Below are positions 1 to 4,694 of a stretch of 5,172 nt of DNA, in pieces. The notes beneath the pieces were generated by a model that ran no database searches, was not told where the DNA came from, and saw nothing but the letters and a program-made list of their open reading frames with translations. The translations under genes and the position numbers were made by a program. Each line of letters opens with the position of its first letter. Position 1 is the stretch's first letter. Origin of the DNA: an uncultured Clostridia bacterium (GTDB taxonomy: Bacteria > Bacillota_A > Clostridia > Oscillospirales > Oscillospiraceae); NCBI GenBank assembly GCA_949289625.1, contig CASEPH010000181.1, positions 1 through 5,172 of the forward strand, given 5' to 3'.

Positions 1-1
1 G

Positions 2-397
2 CTGATCCACTCCGCCGGCGTCACCGACGACCGGTATGAGACCTGGCAGAAGCACGCCAGCAGCGTGGCCTTCCCGGAGGCCATGGCGGACGCCGCCTCC
101 AGCGTGGTGGAGCATTTCAAGGGCAAGATCGCCTTCATCAATGTGATGAAGAACCTCTCGGTGGACTGCGACTGCTGCGCCGTGGCGGAGGACCCCTGCA
201 TGAAGGACATCGGCATCCTGGCATCCCTGGACCCGGTGGCCATCGACCAGGCCTGCATCGATCTGGTGCTTGCCTCCGACGACCCGGGCAAGGAGCACTT
301 CATGGAGCGGGTGAACAGCCGTAACGGGATTCACACCATCGAGGCCGCCGCCGACCTTGGCTTCGGCTCCCGTGAATATGAATTGATCCAGCTGTAA
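2..397 (+). CDS. DUF362 domain protein, C-terminal part (5' end outside window)
   Basis: The open frame runs from the left edge (first full codon at position 2) to TAA at 395-397, giving 131 visible residues. A GTG at 65 could be read as a start, but the frame and family-like sequence continue upstream of it, so the gene is cut by the window edge. The visible part resembles the C-terminal half of DUF362 proteins: FINVMKNLSVDCDCC (residues 45-59) with cysteines at 56, 58 and 59, another at 66 in EDPCMKDIGI, then SLDPVAIDQACIDLV (75-89) with a cysteine at 85. DUF362 members are cytoplasmic proteins, often carrying 4Fe-4S ferredoxin segments; their reaction is unknown. The cysteine cluster suggests metal or iron-sulfur binding, but any ferredoxin domain would lie outside the window. 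The flavodoxin gene starts 22 bases downstream, so a shared transcript is likely. Family assignment is from remembered motifs. Confidence 0.85.
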   Translation: MIHSAGVTDDRYETWQKHASSVAFPEAMADAASSVVEHFKGKIAFINVMKNLSVDCDCCAVAEDPCMKDIGILASLDPVAIDQACIDLVLASDDPGKEHFMERVNSRNGIHTIEAAADLGFGSREYELIQL

Positions 398-406
398 GGC
401 CGGCAT

Positions 407-412
407 GGAGGA
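407..412 (+). promoter_or_regulatory. Ribosome binding site that decides the flavodoxin start
   Basis: GGAGGA lies 7 bases before the ATG at 420. The earlier in-frame ATG at 405 overlaps this site and has no Shine-Dalgarno sequence of its own, so 420 is the better start. It also puts the flavodoxin fold's first strand (KILVAYFS) directly at the N-terminus, as is usual for the family. Confidence 0.75.
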
Positions 413-419
413 AATCGGC

Positions 420-890
420 ATGAGTAAAATACTGGTCGCTTATTTTTCTGCCAGCGGCGTGACCGCCGGAGCCGCCAAGGAAATCGCGGAGGCTGTAGGG
501 GCGGACCTGTTTGAGATCCGCCCGGAGGAGCCCTATACCGCCGCGGACCTGGACTGGAGGAATAAGAAAAGCCGCAGCTCCCTGGAGATGACCGATCCGG
601 ACAGCCGCCCGGCCATGGCGGCGCCGGCGCCCGACATGGCGCGGTACGACACCGTCTTTGTGGGCTTCCCCATCTGGTGGGGCGTGGAGCCCCGGGTGGT
701 GGACACCTTCCTGGAGAGCCGGGACCTCACTGGAAAAACGGTGATCCCCTTCGCCACCTCCGGCGGCAGCGGCATGGCCTACGCCCAGCAGCATCTTCAG
801 GGCCTGTACCCTGCGCTCCGCTGGGAACAGGGGGAGCTGGTCACCGTCAGGACCGCCGCTGGCTGGGCGAAGGCCGCCCTGGGGATGTGA
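420..890 (+). CDS. Short-chain flavodoxin (FMN-binding electron carrier)
   Basis: A 156-residue protein of typical short-chain flavodoxin length. Strand 1 and the phosphate-binding loop are KILVAYFSASGVT (residues 3-15), a variant of the usual YFSxTGNT motif. VGFPIWWGVEPRVVDTFLE (81-99) matches the central strand and the loop that packs on the flavin ring, with the two tryptophans expected to contact FMN. VIPFATSGGSG (108-118) is the third binding loop. It most resembles the Flavodoxin_4-type proteins of Firmicutes, many annotated simply as flavodoxin. The expected role is cytoplasmic one- or two-electron transfer or NAD(P)H-dependent reduction; the partner is unknown. It sits between a DUF362 gene and a TetR gene 7 bases downstream, suggesting a regulated redox operon. 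The 405 ATG is rejected on ribosome-binding-site grounds. The family call is strong, the physiological role inferred. Confidence 0.92.
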   Translation: MSKILVAYFSASGVTAGAAKEIAEAVGADLFEIRPEEPYTAADLDWRNKKSRSSLEMTDPDSRPAMAAPAPDMARYDTVFVGFPIWWGVEPRVVDTFLESRDLTGKTVIPFATSGGSGMAYAQQHLQGLYPALRWEQGELVTVRTAAGWAKAALGM

Positions 891-897
891 GCCGGCC

Positions 898-1530
898 ATG
901 CCAAAGGGTTCGGAAGAGCTGACCCTCGCCCGGAGGGAGGAGATCGTCAACGCCTGCGCCGCCCTGTATGAGACCATGGGCTTCAAGGAGATCACCATCC
1001 GGGACATCGGGGAAAAGACCTCCTTCACCCGCACATCCATCTATAACTACTTCCAGACCAAAGAGGAGATCTTTTTGGCACTGTTCCAGCGTGAGTATGA
1101 GACGTGGAGGGAGGACCTGGAGGCCGTGCTCCATGGACATGACAGAATGTCCATAGAGGAGTTTTCCGACGCGCTGGCCCGCACGCTGGAGCGGCGGGAG
1201 CTGCTGCTGAAGCTGCTGTCCGTGAATCTCTACGATATGGAGGCCAACAGTCGGATGGAGAGGCTGGTGGCGTTCAAGACGGCCTATGGCGATTCCATGG
1301 GGGCCGTGACCCGCTGTCTGGAAAAGTTTTTCCCGCAAATGGCGGAGGGGGATATCCAGCGGTTTATCTATGGCTTTTTCCCATTCCTGTTCGGTGTGTA
1401 CCCCTATACCGCGGTGACGGATAAGCAGCGTGAGGCGCTGCGGGAGGCCCGGGTCAGCTCCGTCACGCTCTCCATCTATGAGATCGCAAGGACATTGATT
1501 GAAACCCTCTTGAGGGGACTTTCAAGATAG
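898..1530 (+). CDS. TetR/AcrR-family transcriptional regulator
   Basis: A 210-residue protein with the TetR N-terminal DNA-binding domain: helix 1 around residues 11-28 (ARREEIVNACAALYETMG), then the helix-turn-helix at about 31-55, with ITIRDIGEKTSFTRTSIYNY followed by FQTKEEIF, the family signature. Residues 70-208 form the ligand-binding and dimerisation region, which has no assignable inducer; FIYGFFPFLFGVYPYT (about 157-172) is a hydrophobic aromatic segment typical of such pockets. The gene begins 7 bases after the flavodoxin stop with only a weak, distant GGGGA upstream, so translational coupling is plausible. TetR proteins in this position usually repress their own operon, but the operon promoter is outside the window. 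A strong terminator follows 40 bases after the stop. Family certain; target and inducer unknown. Confidence 0.93.
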   Translation: MPKGSEELTLARREEIVNACAALYETMGFKEITIRDIGEKTSFTRTSIYNYFQTKEEIFLALFQREYETWREDLEAVLHGHDRMSIEEFSDALARTLERRELLLKLLSVNLYDMEANSRMERLVAFKTAYGDSMGAVTRCLEKFFPQMAEGDIQRFIYGFFPFLFGVYPYTAVTDKQREALREARVSSVTLSIYEIARTLIETLLRGLSR

Positions 1531-1570
1531 GTTTTCCATTCTCTCGCCGCGCCCCGCCCCGGTCAGTGAC

Positions 1571-1616
1571 AGGGCCGTGCCCCACGAATCGTTTTTCGTG
1601 CGGCACGGCCCTTTTT
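1571..1616 (+). terminator. Intrinsic terminator of the DUF362-flavodoxin-tetR operon
   Basis: AGGGCCGTGCC (1571-1581) pairs perfectly with GGCACGGCCCT (1602-1612). After one C-C mismatch the stem continues with CACGAA (1583-1588) and TTCGTG (1595-1600) around a small loop. A run of five T (1612-1616) follows at once. This is a strong rho-independent terminator for the plus strand; no T-run supports the other direction. Confidence 0.93.
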
Positions 1617-1638
1617 GCTATGCAAAAGCATAGCAAAA
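1613..1638. repeat. Short perfect inverted repeat after the terminator
   Basis: TTTTGCTATGC (1613-1623) and GCATAGCAAAA (1628-1638) are perfect inverted copies around AAAA. The left arm reuses the T-run of the terminator, so the two hairpins compete for those bases. It may back up termination or be part of the palindromic spacer that follows. Confidence 0.6.
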
Positions 1639-1639
1639 G

Positions 1640-1776
1640 CGCCCTGTGCCGGCTCTGACGGCACGGCATGGAATTTCAGCGCGTGGGCCGGGGACGGCCC
1701 ACATGCGCGAAACTTCATGTGCCGCTTACTTTTGCCTGTTATCGTGGTGCGCCCACGGCGCATGAAGTTTTGTGCC
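1640..1776. repeat. Palindrome-rich intergenic element (REP/MITE-like)
   Basis: This non-coding stretch between convergent genes is almost entirely self-complementary. GTGCCG (1646-1651) pairs with CGGCAC (1659-1664). GTGGGCCG (1683-1690) pairs with CGGCCCAC (1695-1702) around GGGA, extended by GCGC (1679-1682 with 1705-1708) and imperfectly by ATGGAATTTC (1668-1677) with GAAACTTCAT (1709-1718). AAACTTCATG (1710-1719) is also a perfect inverted copy of CATGAAGTTT (1761-1770). TGCGCC (1748-1753) pairs with GGCGCA (1757-1762). Three related copies of one short motif are therefore present, two inverted and one direct. Short open frames here give low-complexity peptides and are not credible genes. 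A dispersed palindromic unit is the likeliest reading; a structured 3' untranslated RNA is the alternative. Confidence 0.6.
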
Positions 1777-1813
1777 AAAGGCAGCACATGGACATTTGCC
1801 AGACAGTGGACCG

Positions 1814-2365
1814 CTATTTTGCGCTTTGCCCGGCAGAGAGGCTGTCCCGCCCGCGATACTCGCTTTTGATGATTTCAACCATGTCCTCCGGGCTTTCCTT
1901 GCAGCCGTTTTTCAGCCAGAGCTTTATGATTTGCGTGATCCCCGCTCTGAAAAACTCCATATGATATTCGATAAAACGATTTTGAAAATGCTCACGGGCA
2001 AGGGCTGTATCATACCGGATGATTTTATAGTTGTTATCATAGCCGAGCTTAAAGTAGGTTTGATAGACGATTTGGTTCTCTTTGATATGGCGAAATAGTT
2101 TTAGATAGTCGTTGCTGTTATATCCCTGTGAGATCTCATCGTTGTATAAAGCAGATACCGCGATCTCAAGCTTGTCCCGTATCGCGTCAGCCAACCCGTA
2201 AATATCGGTATAGTTTGCATAAAATGTGGTCCTGTTCAGTCCGGCGCGCTTGCAGAGATCCGACACGCTGATCTCATCCAATTCTTTTCCCTGGAGCAGT
2301 TGAATAAAGACTTTCTCAATACGCTCCATCGACTCTCGTTTCCTCTTGTTGTTTGGTGTATTCAT
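1814..2365 (-). CDS. TetR/AcrR-family regulator, divergent from the membrane cassette
   Basis: The frame is open further upstream (to 2488), but the start is set at the ATG of 2363-2365, preceded by AAGGAG with 5-base spacing; upstream residues would run through the promoter region. The product has 183 residues. A basic N-terminus (NNKRKRESMERIEKVF) leads into the helix-turn-helix at about 31-55: EISVSDLCKRAGLNRTTFYA then NYTDIYGL, the hallmark of the family. The C-terminal part ends with ITQIIKLWLKNGCKESPEDM (143-162), like the DhaS-type TetR C-terminal domain (TetR_C_8-like), seen in regulators of small-molecule or stress genes. It is transcribed away from three plus-strand membrane-associated genes and most likely represses them and itself through the palindrome between them. 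It is markedly lower in GC than the first operon. Family certain; ligand unknown. Confidence 0.93.
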   Translation of the reverse strand: MNTPNNKRKRESMERIEKVFIQLLQGKELDEISVSDLCKRAGLNRTTFYANYTDIYGLADAIRDKLEIAVSALYNDEISQGYNSNDYLKLFRHIKENQIVYQTYFKLGYDNNYKIIRYDTALAREHFQNRFIEYHMEFFRAGITQIIKLWLKNGCKESPEDMVEIIKSEYRGRDSLSAGQSAK

Positions 2366-2370
2366 GGAAA

Positions 2371-2376
2371 CTCCTT
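2371..2376 (-). promoter_or_regulatory. Ribosome binding site fixing the start of the 183-residue TetR gene
   Basis: Read on the minus strand this is AAGGAG followed by TTTCC and ATG. It is the only good Shine-Dalgarno site in the open frame and rules out the longer upstream starts, which would place coding sequence across the divergent promoters. Confidence 0.8.
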
Positions 2377-2381
2377 TATCC

Positions 2382-2393
2382 CAACACTTGTTG
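2382..2393. promoter_or_regulatory. Possible second operator in the tetR leader
   Basis: CAACA and TGTTG form a 5-2-5 palindrome in the leader of the minus-strand tetR. It shares CAAC/GTTG half-sites with the larger palindrome at 2447-2464, about 70 bp away. This could be an auxiliary site for the same repressor, but a match this short may be chance. Confidence 0.35.
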
Positions 2394-2405
2394 ACAAATT
2401 GGTGA

Positions 2406-2434
2406 TTGTTTTTGTCCTTCCATCCCATTATACT
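2406..2434 (+). promoter_or_regulatory. Predicted promoter of the three-gene membrane cassette
   Basis: A -35-like TTGTTT (2406-2411) and a -10 TATACT (2429-2434) are separated by 17 bases. Transcription would begin near 2441, giving a leader of about 48 bases to the ATG at 2489. The -10 overlaps that of the divergent promoter. The -35 is imperfect. Confidence 0.55.
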
Positions 2435-2455
2435 TGATTTACGAAGAAACAACAA
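2427..2455 (-). promoter_or_regulatory. Predicted promoter of the divergent tetR gene
   Basis: On the minus strand TTGTTG (2450-2455) and a consensus TATAAT (2427-2432) are 17 bases apart. Transcription would begin near 2420, with a leader of about 55 bases before the ATG. The -35 box lies inside the palindrome at 2447-2464, which fits autoregulation. Confidence 0.65.
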
Positions 2456-2464
2456 CTGTTGTTT
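2447..2464. promoter_or_regulatory. Candidate TetR operator palindrome
   Basis: AAACAAC (2447-2453) and GTTGTTT (2458-2464) are perfect inverted arms around AACT; a tighter reading is AACAAC-T-GTTGTT (2451-2463). The site covers the -35 box of the tetR promoter and lies just downstream of the predicted start of the cassette transcript, so one bound dimer could block both. Position and symmetry support it; binding is inferred. Confidence 0.6.
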
Positions 2465-2488
2465 TAATATTTTGGAGGTACATGTCAA

Positions 2489-2860
2489 ATGAAAAAAAGC
2501 AGTTTTGTCGCAATGGTGTTAGGGACGGTCAGCGTCGTTTTGTTCGCGCTGGGGATGTGTATGGCGCTGATTCCGGAGTGGAACGCGTTTCAGCCGGGGA
2601 TCATTTTTGGCTGCGTTGGTCTGCTGCTGGGCCTTGTCACGCTGGCCGTATGGAGAAGGATGGAGCATAAGGAGCCGATTCACATTACCGGAAAAGCTGT
2701 CCTGACGGCCCTTGTCGGCATCGCCGGCGCTTTGGCGCTGGGGGTGGGGATGTGCTTTAGCATGGTCTGGGGCAGAATGGTCGTGGGCATTGTAATCGGC
2801 CTGATTGGGATTATCGTTTTGCTCTGCCTGATCCCCATGACAAGGGGAATGACAGATTGA
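2489..2860 (+). CDS. Small four-helix integral membrane protein of unknown function
   Basis: A 123-residue protein started by ATG, with GGAGG (2474-2478) 10 bases upstream. Four hydrophobic helices are expected at about residues 7-27, 37-55, 70-91 and 96-115, with a short charged loop (RRMEHKEP, 56-63) between the two pairs. The halves look like an internal duplication: LGMCMALIPEW then GIIFGCVGLLLGLV in the first, VGMCFSMVWGR then GIVIGLIGIIVLL in the second. No catalytic or transport motif is visible. Similar small proteins occur beside TetR genes in clostridial genomes, from memory; I know no assigned function. It heads a three-gene unit divergent from a TetR gene, and its stop overlaps the next start. 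A membrane-stress or export accessory role is inference only. Confidence 0.88.
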   Translation: MKKSSFVAMVLGTVSVVLFALGMCMALIPEWNAFQPGIIFGCVGLLLGLVTLAVWRRMEHKEPIHITGKAVLTALVGIAGALALGVGMCFSMVWGRMVVGIVIGLIGIIVLLCLIPMTRGMTD

Positions 2861-3537
2861 ACCCGAAGCAGATAGCGGTCTCGCTGCTGGCTCAAACAAA
2901 AATAGGCGAAAAGTTTGTGTCAAGCCAGCGTTACCGCGCCATCCTTTTTGCTGGGGCTGCTTTCGCGCTCAATTTGCTCTATGCCCTATACCATTGCGCG
3001 CTTGGGATTCTGAACCGCTCGCTTTGGTTCATTGCTATGTGCGCCTTTTATGGGATTTTGGCCACGATGCGGTTTGCTGCGGTGCTGTGTGGACGAAATC
3101 ACCACAAATATCCCTCCGATGATTCTGATGATACGGAGCAGTTTGTGATGAAATTCTCCGGCATACTGTTGGTCGCATTGGGCGCCGTACTTGCGGCGGT
3201 CAACTATATCAGTTTGTCTCAGAATATCGCCGCAAAGTACGAAGAAATCATGATGATTACCATAGCGGCGTACACATTTGGCAAAATAACCATGGCGGGA
3301 GTGAAGGCTGTAAAGCAGCGCAGGAATCCATCTCCGCTGCTGCGGACAATTCGAACGATCGGCTACGCGGAGGTATCCGCCTCTCTGCTGACGTTGCAGC
3401 GGTCCATGCTGGTTTCCTTTGGCTCCATGGACCACAGGCAGATCCGCTTTATGAACGCTATGACGGGAGCCGCCGTATGCCTGTTTGTGCTGCTGCTCGG
3501 AGTGTCCATGATAGCAAAATCGAATAGAATCGAATAG
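2857..3537 (+). CDS. Five-helix integral membrane protein of unknown function
   Basis: A 226-residue protein starting with TTG at 2857, overlapping the TGA of the previous gene (TTGA) and preceded by AGGGG (2843-2847) at 9 bases, so translational coupling is likely. Hydrophobic helices are expected at about residues 27-49, 55-77, 99-120, 128-150 and 201-220. Between helices 2 and 3 is an acidic loop (HHKYPSDDSDDTEQ, 82-95); between 4 and 5 is a long basic, amphipathic stretch (VKQRRNPSPLLRTIRTIGYA, 152-171) that may lie on the membrane. I do not recognise the family and see no nucleotide-binding, protease or transporter signature. Translation ends at TAG 3535-3537, inside a 10-base tandem duplication. 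It is the middle gene of the cassette. Confidence 0.85.
   Translation: MNPKQIAVSLLAQTKIGEKFVSSQRYRAILFAGAAFALNLLYALYHCALGILNRSLWFIAMCAFYGILATMRFAAVLCGRNHHKYPSDDSDDTEQFVMKFSGILLVALGAVLAAVNYISLSQNIAAKYEEIMMITIAAYTFGKITMAGVKAVKQRRNPSPLLRTIRTIGYAEVSASLLTLQRSMLVSFGSMDHRQIRFMNAMTGAAVCLFVLLLGVSMIAKSNRIE
3518..3537 (+). repeat. Ten-base tandem duplication at a gene end
   Basis: AATCGAATAG occurs twice back to back (3518-3527 and 3528-3537). Because 10 is not a multiple of three, the copies are read in different frames and only the second supplies the stop of the five-helix protein. Confidence 0.85.
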
Positions 3538-3551
3538 AAAGGAAAATCATT

Positions 3552-3752
3552 ATGGCAAAATCAAAATTGGTGACAGCGAACGAAAAAATAGCAGAGAAGG
3601 TTGTTGGAGGCTATCAGAAAATTGAAGATGCGGTTGTCGGCGGCTATACCAAGATCGAGGACGCCTTTGTTGACCGCTATCTGACAAGAGACGGGGAAAC
3701 CGTTGAAGAAGCAAAGGCAAGACTAAAGAGTGAACAGGACGCACGGCAATAA
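3552..3752 (+). CDS. Small soluble protein built of 11-residue repeats
   Basis: A 66-residue hydrophilic protein with AAAGGA (3538-3543) 8 bases before the ATG, 14 bases after the preceding gene. Residues 16-48 are three consecutive 11-residue units: KVVGGYQKIED, AVVGGYTKIED and the diverged AFVDRYLTRDG. The last part (GETVEEAKARLKSEQDARQ) is a charged helix. Eleven-residue periodicity is a known feature of amphipathic helices that lie on membranes or form right-handed coiled coils. No signal peptide, helix-turn-helix or enzyme motif is seen. From memory, closely similar small proteins with varying repeat number occur in Firmicutes near TetR genes; I know no proven function. As the last gene of the membrane cassette it may associate with the two membrane proteins (inference). 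A toxin or antitoxin role is possible but unsupported. Confidence 0.85.
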   Translation: MAKSKLVTANEKIAEKVVGGYQKIEDAVVGGYTKIEDAFVDRYLTRDGETVEEAKARLKSEQDARQ

Positions 3753-3810
3753 GCGGCATGGTCGTCTGGGCCGCCCGGCAGTCAGAATGGAAATTCTCAA
3801 CAAATAGCTC

Positions 3811-3842
3811 AGGGCGGCAGCACTCCTTGCTGCCGCCCCTTG
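3811..3842. terminator. Terminator-like hairpin between convergent transcripts
   Basis: GGGCGGCAGCA (3812-3822) and TGCTGCCGCCC (3828-3838) form a perfect 11-bp stem around CTCCT. It lies after the 66-residue gene and before the end of the convergent minus-strand gene, the right place for a shared terminator. The following bases contain only a weak T-tract on either strand, so termination is likely but not certain. Confidence 0.6.
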
Positions 3843-3858
3843 CGTCTGCCGTTGCTGG

Positions 3859-4137
3859 TTATTGCATGTCTTTGGCTTTCATTTTTGCAATTTCTTTTTT
3901 CTTTGCCACCTGATGTCCTTGAATCCAAAACAGGAAAAAAATAAGCGTCGGGAAAACAGTCATTTTCCAATCCTCTCCCCAATTGATTTTCCCGCTGAAA
4001 AACAAAAATGCGAGTAATGCAATCCACAAAAGAGGAATAATTCCGCCTAAATACCAAAATTTAGGACTTCTTCTGCACAACCAGACATGAAGTATAATGA
4101 CAGCAATCGCAATAAGCAATGTAATGGCTGCATTCAT
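3859..4137 (-). CDS. Small three-helix membrane protein paired with a DUF2089-like regulator
   Basis: A 92-residue protein with hydrophobic helices at about residues 3-20, 28-48 and 59-74, short basic or aromatic loops (CRRSPKFW, 21-28; INWGEDWK, 51-58) and a lysine-rich tail (KKKEIAKMKAKDMQ, 79-92) probably in the cytoplasm by the positive-inside rule. Its ATG overlaps the TGA of the upstream regulator gene (ATGA, 4134-4137), so translation is probably coupled. I do not recognise a named family. Small membrane proteins next to a compact helix-turn-helix protein often act as partner or anti-regulator, but nothing in the sequence proves this. The gene is AT-rich compared with the first operon. 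The hairpin at 3811-3842 is its likely transcript end. Confidence 0.82.
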   Translation of the reverse strand: MNAAITLLIAIAVIILHVWLCRRSPKFWYLGGIIPLLWIALLAFLFFSGKINWGEDWKMTVFPTLIFFLFWIQGHQVAKKKEIAKMKAKDMQ

Positions 4138-4436
4138 GGTCTCTTCTCCTTCTCCTGCTTATATTTTTCGATAATGATTTTTGCTGTTTCCAAATCAATC
4201 CGGGAGTCAACCGCTAATCCTTTGATAAATGCTGAAAATGGTTCTTCCTCCTTTTGGTCGCTCAATTCGATTTTTTGAATGAGCTTATCCAATCTAAGAC
4301 GAACTGTAGGATAAGACACCTCGTATAAACGCGCAATTTCTTTCAATGAACCTGATTTCAAAACAAAGTTCTTCAGGAAGGCTGTGTCCTCCTGCTCCAA
4401 CGCAAGTATCCATTGTGGGATTTTATCTATCTCCAA
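4134..4436 (-). CDS. DUF2089-like helix-turn-helix regulator
   Basis: A 100-residue protein starting with TTG (4434-4436), with AGGAG (4444-4448) 7 bases upstream. WILALEQEDTAFLKNFVLKS (9-28) leads into the helix-turn-helix at about 29-56: GSLKEIARLYEVSYPTVRLR then LDKLIQKI. This matches the DNA-binding half of DUF2089 proteins, which resembles sigma-factor region 4 and MarR-like helices. The cysteine-rich zinc-ribbon segment found at the N-terminus of longer DUF2089 proteins is absent; there is no cysteine at all. A C-terminal helical region (FSAFIKGLAVDSRIDLETAK, 68-87) may bind a partner or dimerise. It is the first gene of a two-gene operon with the membrane protein that overlaps its stop. 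It probably regulates its own operon, perhaps with membrane input; that is inference. Confidence 0.85.
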   Translation of the reverse strand: MEIDKIPQWILALEQEDTAFLKNFVLKSGSLKEIARLYEVSYPTVRLRLDKLIQKIELSDQKEEEPFSAFIKGLAVDSRIDLETAKIIIEKYKQEKEKRP

Positions 4437-4443
4437 ATCAATT

Positions 4444-4448
4444 CTCCT
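4444..4448 (-). promoter_or_regulatory. Ribosome binding site supporting a TTG start
   Basis: AGGAG on the minus strand, 7 bases before the TTG at 4434-4436. There is no in-frame ATG near the conserved N-terminus, so this site decides the start. A nearer TTG at 4439-4441 is out of frame. Confidence 0.75.
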
Positions 4449-4472
4449 TTCTTATTAGCTTTAATAAAATTT

Positions 4473-4500
4473 AGTATAGCATAAATAAAATTAAAGTCAA
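4473..4500 (-). promoter_or_regulatory. Sigma-A-type promoter of the DUF2089-membrane protein operon
   Basis: On the minus strand TTGACT (4495-4500) and TATACT (4473-4478) are separated by 16 AT-rich bases. Transcription would begin near 4466, leaving a leader of about 30 bases with the ribosome binding site. AT-rich sequence upstream of the -35 could act as an UP element. No clear operator palindrome is visible over the promoter. Confidence 0.8.
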
Positions 4501-4694
4501 TAGAAATATAAAAATGATTTTTAGAAATAAAGGCAGCTGCCATTTGGAGCCGCTGAGGAATCGTTCTCAAACACCGAGACAGAGTATGAGCTTGGCGATA
4601 TAGTTTATTGTCATCTAGAGATCCCACCATGGGGATTTTCCATGACCACGATGGGAACTCCATTAAGTGTTGACCGATCGGGATGAGAGCGGAG
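4501..4694. other. Non-coding stretch upstream of the DUF2089 operon
   Basis: About 190 bases with no convincing gene on either strand. It begins AT-rich, then has a perfect GGCAGCTGCC palindrome (4532-4541) within the near-symmetric AAAGGCAGCTGCCATTT, which may be an element border. On the minus strand 4540-4670 reads as a protein-like stretch (DDNKLYRQAHTLSRCLRTIP) with no start signal and no recognised family; it could be a degraded gene end or an intergenic repeat. Confidence 0.4.

Noticed and set aside
65..397. GTG at 65 as the true start of the first gene
   Set aside because: The frame is open to the window edge with family-like sequence upstream (LIHSAGVTDDRYETW), and no Shine-Dalgarno site precedes the GTG.
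300..1040. Minus-strand frame of 246 codons opposite the flavodoxin and tetR genes
   Set aside because: Histidine-, arginine- and glycine-rich shadow of GC-rich genes, with no family resemblance; the plus-strand genes have clear domains.
847..1338. Minus-strand frame of 163 codons opposite tetR
   Set aside because: Shadow of the TetR coding sequence, without start signals or recognisable motifs.
2366..2488. N-terminal extension of the minus-strand TetR gene to position 2488
   Set aside because: The extension would cover both promoters and the operator palindrome, and the internal ATG at 2363-2365 has an AAGGAG site at ideal distance.
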